This document shows, piece after piece, positions 1-11,399 of a stretch of 64,000 nucleotides of DNA. The notes beneath the pieces are model-generated. The model was not told where the DNA came from, made no database searches, and saw only the letters and a program-made list of their open reading frames with translations. Each line of letters begins with the position of its first letter. Within the stretch, counting starts at the first letter, position 1. The DNA is from Rhynchosporium graminicola (Eukaryota; Ascomycota; Leotiomycetes; Helotiales; Ploettnerulaceae): positions 39,308 through 103,307 of the forward strand of contig FJUW01000046.1 of assembly GCA_900074885.1 (NCBI GenBank), in the 5' to 3' direction. A program made the translations under genes and the position numbers.

Positions 1-320
1 AGATCCTCTTTCTACTTCGTCTATTTCTATCAGATTATAGTAGTTATATTTATTATTCGGGTAAAGTTAGAAATTTCCCTAATATTTACTATATTATTAT
101 AGAAATTAAGGTTTCCGAAGATAAGTAAGTATAAAGTATCTTCCTTTTTCCTTTACTTATTCTTAGATTCGTTTATCGATAATAGTAGACGATCTAATTA
201 AGTCCTCTAGAGTACTTAGTTTACTAGCCCTAGAGAGCTTATCCTTAATATAATCCTTAAGGCCTCGATAGTATTAAGCTCTTAATCTACTATCCGTCTA
301 GTCTAACTATATAGAATATT
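1..320. repeat. RIP-mutated AT-rich repeat remnant
   Basis: AT-rich sequence dominated by TpA, with few CpA or TpG dinucleotides and no usable reading frame, lying outside the first LTR. It has the composition of the retroelement relics that follow. I cannot assign it to a family. Confidence 0.5.
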
Positions 321-553
321 TATGACGCTTACTCTAGAAAGGTCTTAAAACTACCTGAGTAATAAGACCTCATATTACTATGAATATGAAGTAATAAGAA
401 TCACTTAAGAATCTATAACTAAGGAATAAAGAAATAGAGAGAGAATAGAAGTATATATATGAAAAGGGGCCCCTAAACTCTACTTATATAATCTCGCTTA
501 GCAGTAAGTATTTCTACTAATAAGGAGAGACCTCTAAACCTGACTAGTTATTA
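321..553 (-). repeat. LTR, 233-bp family, copy 1 (3' LTR of element A)
   Basis: This 233-bp repeat also occurs at 5643, 60760 and 62050, each exactly 233 bp long. On the plus strand it begins TATGACGCTTACTCTAG (TGTGACGC in the less mutated copies) and ends near GACTAGTTATTA. On the minus strand the unmutated form would begin TGACGAC and end GCGTCACA, the expected TG...CA. Differences between copies are mostly C/T and G/A, as RIP predicts. Confidence 0.9.
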
Positions 554-554
554 T

Positions 555-570
555 ACTACCCCTCCCTCCG
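555..570 (-). other. polypurine tract of element A
   Basis: The plus strand reads ACTACCCCTCCCTCCG directly after the left LTR. On the minus strand this is a purine-rich tract immediately before the 3' LTR, where plus-strand DNA priming occurs in LTR retrotransposons. The copy at 62284 has the same tract, and this placement fixes the element's orientation. Confidence 0.75.
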
Positions 571-3500
571 AAAAAAGCTCGCCCTCGAGCGTTAGTCTAT
601 CTCCTTATTACTATTAAAGTAGTTGTAATTATTAATTCTATTATAGAAAGCTTTTAGCTAATTAGGTAGTCTAGTAAGAGGTCTAGCTTACGTTAGGTTA
701 TTAAGGTAGAATTATTATAGCTTAGCAGGAGCGTATTTAATATCTATAGCGTCGTACTATATAAGATTAACGTCTTAATTTAACTAGGAAACTCGGTATA
801 AGAGGCTATTACGCTGCTTACGGCACGTAAGTATATCTTCGATCTCCTATTTATTATTACTAGTAATATTAATAGGTAGTAATAGTAGTAAGGTTTATCC
901 TAGTAAGAGGTTATTTAGATACTTCTATAGCTTAGCAGCAGGAAATACGTTATATACTTTCATACTAGTAAGGAGCTCTAGATAATAAGAGCTTCCGACC
1001 TTTTTAATTATATAGAAAAGTCTATTAGTCAGGAAGTCGAGTTTTTTACTAGGTCGAGTACTTATAAAGTAGCGTATATCTAGCTAAATAAGGTCGTCTA
1101 TAGTAAAGTCGACTTCATAGCGTAAGCGATTATAAGATTAAGCTATCTTAGCTTATACACGTTAGAGGCTTAATTAAGTAGTAATCTAGGTATCACGCAG
1201 ATAATTAGCGTAATCTAGAGCTTACTAAGTATTTAACTTATTAGTAAGCGTAGTAGAGTTAGGTAAGTCTTTCTAATTCTAATTAACGCGAGGTATATAT
1301 CTATAAACGACTTCAAAGGGTAAGAGACCTCTAAGGGATTCGTAAGGGAGAGTTATCTAGGCGTAGTCTATAATAAGTAAGAATTCCGACTAGTTATCTT
1401 AATAGTAAGAGATAAAAAGTCGTAATCTGCGTTAGAGATATTAGTTATAGATCTCTATTTAGCTATCTGTTTATAGGTAGTCTACTATAGAAAGCTATCT
1501 TTTAGTGCNATCATATAATTATAAGTATTTCCTTATCGTGAATAGCGTAATTAAGCTCGGCAAGTAATATAATCTTAGAGAAGTAAGCTACTAGGAACTA
1601 GTCTTCGTCGTGCTATTGCGATAGTATACCTGCTATTACTCTATCACTAGCGTCTGTTTCGATTATATAAAGTAGATATTACTAATAGTAGTAGAGGAGT
1701 AATACCGAAGTAAGAGCGTACTTTAAGTGATTAAAGGTATCTTTACACTCCCTAGCGAACCGAAATAATATATTATTTTTAGTAAGTTATATAAGAGGTT
1801 TTACGATAATTCCGTAGTCCTTAATAAATCGTTAGTAGAAGTTATAAAAGCCTAAGAATAATTATATGCCCTTAACTATAATTAAGTAATTCTAAGATTA
1901 TATAATATTAACCTTCTTAGGGTCTACCTCGATCCTAGAAGTAGAGATAATAAATCTAAGGTATTTAGTGCGAGTAACGTAGAATTTATACTTCTTAAGG
2001 TTAGCTTATAATCTAGCGTCTTATAATCGTTATAGTACCTTATATACGTATAATTAATACTATAGTAAGTTATTAAAGTAAATCAGAATATTATCTAGAT
2101 ATACTATATAGAAGTCGTCTAAGTAGTCGAATAAGACGTTTTTCATATATCGCTAGTATATCGCAGGGCTATTAGTCAGACCGAAAGGGAGTACCTTATA
2201 CTTATATATACTATAATAGGTCCGGAAGGTCGTATACTCTTCAGAGGCTAGATCTATTCGAATTCGGTAGAACGCCTAGCGAATATCTAGTTTAGTAAAT
2301 ATCTTAGTAGTAGAGATTCTAGCTAGCGTTTTATTAATTAATAGTAGTAGATATTAATCCTTCCTCGTGAGGTTATTAAGTGCGCGAAAGTCGATATAGA
2401 ATCTTAGACTTCTATTAGCTTTCTTAACGAAAAGAATAAGTATAGCGTATAGTACTTAAGAAGGTTCGATAAAACCTTTAGCTAAGTTATTAGTAATATA
2501 CGCCTTAATAACTTCAAGTTCTTTAGCTAATATCTTATATAAGAGAGAGTATTTAAGGTTCTTCTTAGCCCCTTCCTTAAGCTTAATTCGGTAATCGCAT
2601 AAGCGATAAGGAGGGAGAATATCGCTAGCTTCCTTAGAAAAGACGTATACCTACTAGCTATACTCGTAAGGGATCTATAGTTCTGAATCTAATTCGCTTA
2701 AGCTAATAGTAAATTATTAGGCGGTTTTACGATATTCCGTAAAGTTAATAGTTAAAGATACGATAGTAGTATCGCGTTACTAAACTGCGATTCGATCGTT
2801 AAGAAGCTTATCTATCTCGTGAAAAGTAATAAAGAAGATCTTATTATTAGAAGACTTCTAGCGTTTATATAAGAGATAGAAAGCTAAGCTACTAATTACG
2901 TAAATCTCTAGCGCAAGAAGCTCTAGAAGAGGTCTAAGTATACGAGGTAATCTTTATCGCTTCCGAAATATTATAGTAGCTATTTTTATACTTTAAGTAG
3001 CTTCTGTTAAGTCGTAAGATAGTTTTCCGAGTAACTATTAGTCTATAGTATGAATTACATAGGCGTAGTCTTATACGTAGGTCTTTAATATAAAGACTTC
3101 TAATTAGGGTTAAAGTAGAGATTCACACGGGATATAAGCGATAACGTTACTAAATCGTACGCACTTCAGCTATATATCAGTAGTCTCTCTAGAGTATAAA
3201 GACCTCTCTTTACTACTCTATTCTCGTTCTTCAGATAATAAACACTTAAGCTTATCGTATCTATAATAAGTAGTATAAACGCCGGAGAAACGGTCCTAAC
3301 TAATTAGTAGTAGTAATAGAGAGTTAGTTACTTATAGAATACTCTCTAAGGGAGAGTTTTAGATATTTTTATAGCTATAAGTCTCCCTAGAAGTACGCTT
3401 CCGAGCTAATATAAGTCGTTTAATAACAGAGATAGAGTTAATAATAGCTCGAATATTAATAAGAGAGTTAGCTGCGCTTCGCTATTCCTTGTACGCTTCC

Positions 3501-5642
3501 CAGAACTAATTAAGGTGTTCGTTTCGTTCGTTAGCGTCGTATTAGTAGCGCTAGTAAGTATAGTATTTATATAAGTCCTTGATCTCGATCGGAGAGCTAT
3601 AAACATTACTAAGAGGAGTATATAGTAGCTAAATAATCTATCGTTTAGAGGCATTTAAGAGTACTTAATATTCCGAAAGCTAGGTCCTTCCGAGTATAAT
3701 ACTATAGTTTCCGAGAGTAGTAATAAGAAAGGGGGTAAATACCTGAACGCGACGATCTATTATCAAATTAAGTATCGTATAGTAACTAATAGTACTACTA
3801 TTAATACTATTAAAGCATTTAATAGGAATTACATTTAGTAGAGGGTGAATTAAAGGTTTTAAGAAGAAGGAAAGGGATTTGAGAAAAGAACGATTAATAA
3901 AATAGTATCTATTAGCTCTAGAATCGAGAAGTGCAAGTAGCTTATACGAGAGTCTATTCTTAGTAAGAATAGCACGTATAGTAAAAAATTAACTACTAAG
4001 AAGCTTCGTAAGGTTAAGATATCGCATATCTCGTATATTACCTAAGAAGGAGTCTTTCCTTAAGCGTAGTCTTTTACTAGCGGTTTAATATACTCCTAGG
4101 TATTATCGTATATCTCTTTATTATTATTATCTTCTAACTCGCTATAAACGTTATTATTAGTATTAATTACATTGATTCGATACGGAGTATTAAGTCGAGC
4201 TAACGATCAGCGTAGATATAAGGTAAGCGTAAAGTAACGAGGAGCATTCGCTAGCGATTATATATAAAGCGTATCGTTTCGTGCAGAGTATAATACTTAT
4301 TTACTAGTTATACTAGTATTCTCGGGCGTAGGAAGACTAATTTACAGATAAGAAGAGGAGTTAGTACTATAGCGCTAGGAGGAGGTATTTATAGGGCGTT
4401 CCCGAGTCGCGCTAGCCTTAGCCGAAGACTCGGAATAGTAGGTCTTTTCAATAAATTAACCTTAGTCTTTAGCTTATATAGCCTTAACGTATTCTTCTAG
4501 TATCCTTAATATTCGGTACTATTAGAAGAGCTATTTCCGTAGCTATATAAGTAGCTTCTCTTATAAGTCTATTTTCAGAGTCGATTAATTATTTACTCTA
4601 GCTTTACGAGCTAGCGTACGAAACTCGTAGTAGAACATCTAGAAGGTCTACTTATAATCTATCTTTAGCGCGGAGTAGCTAGCTCTTATAGTTTATTAGT
4701 TATATAGATTAGATAAGAAGGAGACGAGTTAAGTAATTATATCGAGTGAATCGATTATATTACCTTCTTCGTTATATTCTAGTTCTAAGAATAAGAGTTC
4801 TAGGTAAGTTCTAGCTATTCCTTCTGTTTAGTTAAGTAACTAATCTTTATAGTAATCTTCGTCGATAAAGTAGCTAGAGTAGCGCCGGAAGGCGTTATAT
4901 ATCTATACTTCCTAGAGTTTTAGAGAGTAGTCGATTCTATTAGAGAGCTTATTTAGAAGGTTCGGTATCTTCTCTATACGCGTAGTATATAATATTAATA
5001 ATATTCCTCCGGTAGATTATTCTCGATAATAATTATTAGGCGTAAGAGTAGCGTTATCTTCTTTAATTAATAGTAGTAGTATTATACGCGATTAAACGTT
5101 ATCAAACGATATAGACTTAGTAGAGCGCTAGGCAGTTAACTAGCGTAGTTCTAGGAACTTGTCCCGTAACTAGCGTAGTTCTGCAGATAAGTTAGCGTTT
5201 AATTATCTCTCCTCCGCGAGCTTCCTTTCTACCTCTTATAGCTAGTAAGCGCGGTCTTCCTATAAGTTACTTATAGTTACTATTAATATAAGGGTATTAT
5301 CGGGGAGGTTAAGCGACTCAGTAAGTTCGTTGATTATAATAGGAGTTAGAGAGCTTAACTCGGACGAGGCGTTATCGCAAGTACTCTCTACTATAGAGAG
5401 AGGTAAGTTATAGCGAGTATCATAAGTCGCCGAAGAATAGAAAGTAGAGGGAGTCAGAGAACTAGTAATCGATTTATCGGACTTAGGTTACTTCGGTTTA
5501 GGTGCTATTCTTCAAGTTTATACTTAGTATAAGCCTTCTCTATATAGCGTAGTCTCTTACGTTTAGTAGCTCTAGGCACAGAGGTATAATATAAGTAGAT
5601 ATTTACTATCTTCCTAGACGTAAGTAAAAGAGTTATAGATAA

Positions 5643-5875
5643 TATAACGCTTACTCTAGAAAGGTCTCAAAACTACCTAAGTAATAAGACCTCATATTAC
5701 TATGAATATAAAGTAGTAAGAATCACTTAAGAATCTATAACTAAGGAGTGAAGAAGTAGAGAGAGAATAGAAGTATATATATAAAAAGGGGCCCCCAAAC
5801 TCTACTCGTGTAATCTCGCTTAGCAATAAGTGTTTCTACTAATAGGGAGAGACCTCCAAACCTAACCAGTCGTCA
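5643..5875 (-). repeat. LTR, 233-bp family, copy 2 (5' LTR of element A)
   Basis: Same 233-bp repeat as at 321, starting TATAACGCTTACTCTAG and ending CCAGTCGTCA, which is less mutated at that end than copy 1. It is not followed by the pyrimidine tract, consistent with being the outer (5') LTR of a minus-strand element. Confidence 0.88.
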
Positions 5876-5882
5876 TAATATT

Positions 5883-8800
5883 AGTAGAACTCAGTAGTAT
5901 ATTTATAGACAGATCCTTATTATCGAATTCCGAGCAGGTGCTTCTCGTCTTATTCCTTCTTATTAGAGTCTCCGAAGACTCTTTTAATAGTATTAGTAAA
6001 GCCTATAGGAGTTCGAAAGATAACTCGGCTTTTTTTAGTTATAGCGGTAGAATAAGCTTCAGATAAGTATCGATTAACTAAGTAGTTACTTAGAGCTAGC
6101 TTAATCTAGTAAGCTATAGTATCGCAGAGGAACGAGGCGATCTATAGGAATTTAAGAGAGTCTGCTTCGAACTTATTCCTATTAAAGGCGAGGTATATCT
6201 AGTACTAGAGGATAAACTATCTTAGTTTATTATAGTTCCTATAATAAGTATTAGATAAGTTCATACGAAGTAGTATACTCTTATCGACCTTATTAACCTT
6301 ATCCGGCCTACTAGTCTAGGAGCTTTCTCCTGCGATAGATCCTTCTTTAGTAGCTATTTCGTTCTTACTAATAATACTTCAAATAAGGTACTTAAAGTAT
6401 AACGTTCTTAGTTCTAACTAGTACGCGGTATATAAGCTCGTTAGTTAGTATTAGCTATAAAGTAAAGTAAATAAGAAGTTCGGTTCTTAATTAGAATTAA
6501 GACGTTATAAGCAAGTATTAATTACTATATGAATTTGAGTACGAAGCTCCTATCTAATAGCAGAAGTGCTAGTCTTATATAGAATCTTTATTCCCTTATA
6601 CTAGCGGTGCAAGACTATCTTATAGAGCGCGTAAGCTCTCGCGACCTGTCTAGTAGTCTAGTATATCACGTGATCCTAGATCACCTATAGCTATAATACT
6701 ATTATTACTTTAATACAGGTAGATATATAGTACTACTCGCTAGTTTATATTATAACCGTATTAGTGCTTTTCCTCTAATAGTACTAACTCTTTTCTAGTA
6801 CTAAAACCCGTCTAGTACTTACTACTAGGTAGTACTATTAGTATTCTGGTGCCAGGACGGTTTTAGTGCCAAGAACCATGCTAGTTCGTGACATTTAGTT
6901 TATAAGTCAGGGTCGAAATAGTATAATTTCTGCACTAATAGTAGCTATTAATATAAATCGTCGAAGGACTTCTTATAATCGTTAGTGAAATTCTATAGTA
7001 CTATAGGCCTAGTAAGTATTATGAGAGGTTTAGCGATAAGATCGAAATTCCGAATAAATTAATAGTAGAAACTATAGAATCCTAGGAAAGATTTAATAGC
7101 TATTACTATTTCGGGGTACTTCTAGTCTACTAATAGTACTACCTTCTCGGGGTCTAGCTCGATTCTATTAGTAGTAACGATATATCCGAGGTATTTAGTC
7201 CGGGTAATATAGAACTCGCTTTTCTTAATATCTACTTAGAGTTCAGTATCTATTAAGTATTATAGTACTAATTTAATATATTCCTTATATTCCTAGAGCG
7301 TTTCCGAGTCTATAAGAATATTATCTAAGTAAGCTATATAGACATTATCTAGATAATCTAATAGTATATTATTTATATATTATTAGTAAATACTAAGTGT
7401 ATTATAGAGCTTAAAAAGTAGTACCTTATATTTATAAGACCTGAAGTAAGTTCGGAAGATAGTATACTCCTGTGATTTGGGGTTTATATAGATATAGTTA
7501 AATACTTCTCGGATATCTAGTTTAATAAAAACTATAGCTTTAGATATATAGATTAAGAGCTTATCGATCCTAGGTATTAGATATAAATCCTTTATAATGA
7601 TCGTATTAAGCTTACAATAGTTAATATAGAAGTATACGCCTATTAGCTTTCTTAATAAATAGTAAAAGTAATACGAAAGGACTTTAGCTAGATTCGATAC
7701 ATCCCTTTTCTAAGTTCTTTATAAAGTACTTCTTAGTTACTTATAGTTCTTCTATAGATTACTAATATAAGAGCGAATATATATTAGATAATAGTTCTTC
7801 TAGAATAATTTTATAATCGTATAAGTAATATAATAGAAGAATATTAGAATTCCGCTTAGAAAAAGCTTCCTTAAAAATATAGTACTATTCTAGTAGTTTT
7901 TCAGCTATAAGTCGTTTAATATTAAGATCCTTAGAAGAGTTATTATCTAGATAGTCTTATAAGATATAATTTATCTTATAGATACTAATAAAGAATAATT
8001 CAGAGCTTTCACGTTTTATATTAAAATAAAAAGCTATAGTACTTATTTAGTAAATCAGAACTAGTTTCTAGATCCTTGGAAATTAAAAAGTATACTTATA
8101 ATAAGGTTTTAGCGCAGGTATTTTTCTTAGTGATTTCAGAGTAAAAAAGGATTCGGATTCCTTAGCGATAAGTAGGAATAGATAGAATAATAAGCATAAT
8201 ATATTAATATACTATATCGCTACTATTTAAGGAAATTAGTATTAGTCTAATTAGTCTATAGCTAAGTCCCGCGCGTTAGTATTAATTTAATAAGATCGAT
8301 TAATATTAGGTTTATAAGGCGATGGAGTTATAATTATCTCCTTATCATATTTGAGAGTAGCTAGATATCGTTCTAGCTATAGTAGCTTATAGTAGGGCGT
8401 ATCGAGTTTAACTTGAAATTATTATATCTATTTAATACTAATAATTATATCTTATTATCTTGAATTAAGAAGAGTAAAAGAGTAGTTATAAATACGCTTA
8501 CTATTAATAGAAAGATATAAACGTATAAAATAAGTAATATAAGTTCTAATAGACTATTAGAAACTATATATTAGAATAGAATAGAGAAGTAGCTCGATTT
8601 TAATACTAAAGGCCCCTAATAGTCGTCTAGTAAGAGTACGATTAATAAATAAGTATCTGCTCGCTCCTGTATCGATTAAGCTATCTATAGAGCCTCCTAG
8701 CTTACTTATACTAACTATAGTTAAGTATATAAATCACTTACTTCTTATTAAAGAGTTCAAATTAAGATTAGAGAAGTTATACTTATATAGACTTAAGAAG

Positions 8801-10919
8801 GAGTTTTTACTTAAGCCTTATTATTTCCCTCTTATATTAGTTCAGATTCAGAAGGTATATTTCTTACTATCTTTTTAATCGCTTCTTTCTCTTTCGGAAA
8901 CTTATTAATTAATTATACCTTAAGTAGGTTAAGGTAATCTAGCTCAATATAGCCGAGCTATCTATAACTATAATACTTAAGAGTTTCTCTAGTTAAGGTA
9001 ATAAGGCGTTTTAATATAGAGATAGTACTAGCTCTTACTAGGGTAAAAGTATATACGTATAATATAAGAGTAGTTTATCAGAGGGCTAAACTTAAGAACT
9101 AGTAAGAAGTAGAACTAGAAGAAGTTATAATAGTAATAATAAGCTTATAATACTATATCTAAGTAATAGTTTTCGGGATAGATATATTCTGAGTTATAGC
9201 GATACTCGGAATCAAAAGAAAATAATAGTCTAACTATAGAAGCGTAATTCTTATTCTATATTAATTTAATAATAAAAGTTAAAGCGTATAAGAATAATAT
9301 AATCTTATCCTATATATAGAAGAACTACTCCTTTTTTTCAACTTTACTTTAGATAATAGCGCTTTAAAATCAACTATAAAACTCAGCGAATATCTTATAG
9401 GTATAGCTAAGTTATTATATTTCTAAGTACTAAAAGGTATTATAATAATTATCTTCTTCTAAACTAATAAGAAAGTTCTCCTTTATTAAAGAAATTATTT
9501 TATCGCTAGTCTTAAACTTATTAGTAAGATACTAAAGCGTAAGATACTCTTTTACTAATCTAGTAACTAGTCCTTATACGAGAACGCGCTAGAAGAATTC
9601 TATAAGATAATAGTTAGCGTTTATAGCTAGCTAATCTCGTATTAATACTTTCTACTAGAAGAAAGTAAGATCTAATCTATTATCTAGAAGTAAGATCCCC
9701 TTAATAAGATAAGACTTCTTAAGATATAACTCTATCGATTCGGCACTAAGAGAAAGCGAAAGTTTATTAGAAATAATATCCTCTCCTTTAGTACTATATA
9801 TTAGAATAGAGTTTACTAGCTTATTAAACTCCGGAATACGCGGAGATTATAGTACTAGCTCTAGTAGAAGAGTCGAAGATAAGTAAGAGACCCCTACGAG
9901 GAACTTATCTTATATAGAGATTAGTTTATTTATAGTATCTTCTAGAGAGTTATTCTTTTCCTCTTATTCCGCTAATTATTATAAGAGGGAATAAATCGGA
10001 TTCGAGTTATCTATAGAAATAAGAGTACTTAGCGATTATACTCTTAGTAAGTTTTGCTTTTATTTTCCTTTCTCTCTTAGTTAGTATTTCTTTAATAAGA
10101 TATTAATACTCTTTAGTATAAAAGATATTTAAAGTAAGAGAGAGTATAATATATTAGGTTTAGAGATAAAGTAAGAGAGTTCGTATTAAGTTCCCTTAGA
10201 ACTAGAGGAGTCTCTAGTTTATTAATTAGAAGCTATAATAATAACTTAAAAAAAAGGTATATTAGAGCTATTTCAGCGGCGATACGTAGAAGTTAAAGTT
10301 CCGAGGTATTATTATACTTTCTTTAAGATCTATTTATAATTCCTTTATACTAAGGGAGTTATTAAAGGAGTATTAGCGAAGACTTTCTCTTATTTTACTA
10401 TTTTATAATAAGCTAAATTAAACTCTGATTTATAGCTATCCGAGAGATCTCTAGAATCTTAGCTACATACGAGTAGTTATCGAATAACTAACTTAGTAGA
10501 TAAGATATTATATTAAGCTATCTCTAGCTATCTTAATCTTCTCATTTAATATAACGATATAAGACTTAAAGCAGTATATAAGTAAAGATAAAATCAATAA
10601 GAAAGCTAAGAGCGATCTTATATAATCTACTACTAAGGAAATAAGAAGATAAGGAAGAAAAAGAAGAGATATAAAGTATAAAGTACCTTATATATATATA
10701 CCGGTACTAGTCTGATACTATATCGAGTCGAATACTAGTTATACTAGAATACTTATAATACCTGTGAACTTAGGCCCCGGTATCTATCCTTCTCCTCATG
10801 TGATATTCAGATAAGCTGTTATCATATACTAAGTGCTTTTCATATAGTATTATTAATTCTCGCTTTATTACTTACTACTGCCTCTAGCGTTTCCTTATTT
10901 CCCTTATCGAAATAAGTTC
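5883..10919 (-). mobile_element. RIP-degraded second Gypsy gag-pol relic (element B)
   Basis: AT-rich, stop-riddled sequence with recognisable minus-strand retroelement motifs. The RT box near 7315-7350 reads YIAYLDNILIDSE. A gag zinc knuckle near 8935-8980 reads YYSYRxLGYIELDY: the CCHC Cys and His codons have all become Tyr, and Gly has become Arg, by G-to-A or C-to-T changes. The gag-right, RT-left order matches a minus-strand element. I see no RNase H or integrase remnant left of the RT and no LTR pair, so this is a truncated or nested relic. Position 5883-6900 resembles neither element A nor a host gene. Confidence 0.7.
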
Positions 10920-11226
10920 GTTCGAAGGAGAAAGAAGTCCTATTATAGAAGTAGTAATTATGGAGATAGATATCGATAAGTATAAGGAAGCCAGGGCTTT
11001 CTTCTACGTAGTATTACGCCTAGAAGACTACGACCTGATTTTAGGACTATTATTATTTAAGAAGAACGACGTACGTATAATCGCCCCGAAGTCACGATAC
11101 TACGTTAATACTACTGCTACGACCCTACGCAACTACTTAGACGAATTCTGTTCTGCTTACGTGGACGATATCCTGATCTATATAGACGGTAACCGCTACT
11201 ACTGTGACGGGTTGCACCCAGGATAA
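10920..11226 (+). pseudogene. fused protease-RT fragment of a Gypsy polyprotein
   Basis: An 88-codon open frame (10960-11226) in a small pocket of more balanced composition. Its middle reads EDYDLILGLLLFKKNDVRI, the C-terminal part of a retropepsin domain (canonical DYDLILGLPW). Only about 20 residues later it reads YLDEFCSAYVDDILIYIDG, the RT catalytic YVDD box. Several hundred residues normally separate these blocks, so this is an internal deletion derivative. The frame stops just inside the LTR-like repeat that starts at 11213. It cannot make a working enzyme; its interest is that it escaped the RIP saturating its surroundings. Confidence 0.7.
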
Positions 11227-11399
11227 TACTCGACGCTGAGTATCTCGCTAACTAATACTACTAAGGCACTAGTAGTAGTAGTACTATATCTTCTCCTTTT
11301 CTATTAAGGAAGAATTCTCTTCCGCTCTTTAGCTAATTCTCCCTATTAATTAAAGATATTATTTATATTATACGTATACTTTATACTCGCCTTATGATA
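11213..11399 (+). repeat. LTR-like repeat, second family, copy 1
   Basis: About 187 bp, beginning TGCACCCAGGATAATACTCG and ending CTTATGATA. It aligns by eye with repeats at 14123 and 15474: shared TATACTCGACGC-type start, a TCTCCTTATAAT-like middle and an ATTCGCCCTGTGACA-type end. The unmutated form would begin TG and end CA. Confidence 0.65.

Larger units (their letters stand above)
321..5876 (-). mobile_element. RIP-degraded Ty3/Gypsy LTR retrotransposon (element A)
   Basis: Two 233-bp LTRs (321-553 and 5643-5875) flank about 5.1 kb of internal sequence read on the minus strand. A polypurine tract lies just inside the left (3') LTR. Read from right to left, the pol remnants are: the RT box near 2086-2125, translating as LDDFYIVYLDNIL (canonical VYLDDIL); the RNase H start near 1620-1760 (ETDASDRVIAGILSQ) and continuation near 1540-1600 (FSKIILLAELNYAIHDKEIL); and an integrase C-terminal part at about 600-1500 with the equivalent of the STGLSPFE/YGYRPRTSFD stretch. 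All frames are full of TAG/TAA stops and CpA-to-TpA changes, so nothing is coding. The sequence AATATT occurs at 315-320 and 5877-5882 and may be a target duplication. The middle of the integrase is missing at an ambiguous base (1509). The 3.4-5.6 kb part is probably gag, but I could not confirm it. Confidence 0.85.
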
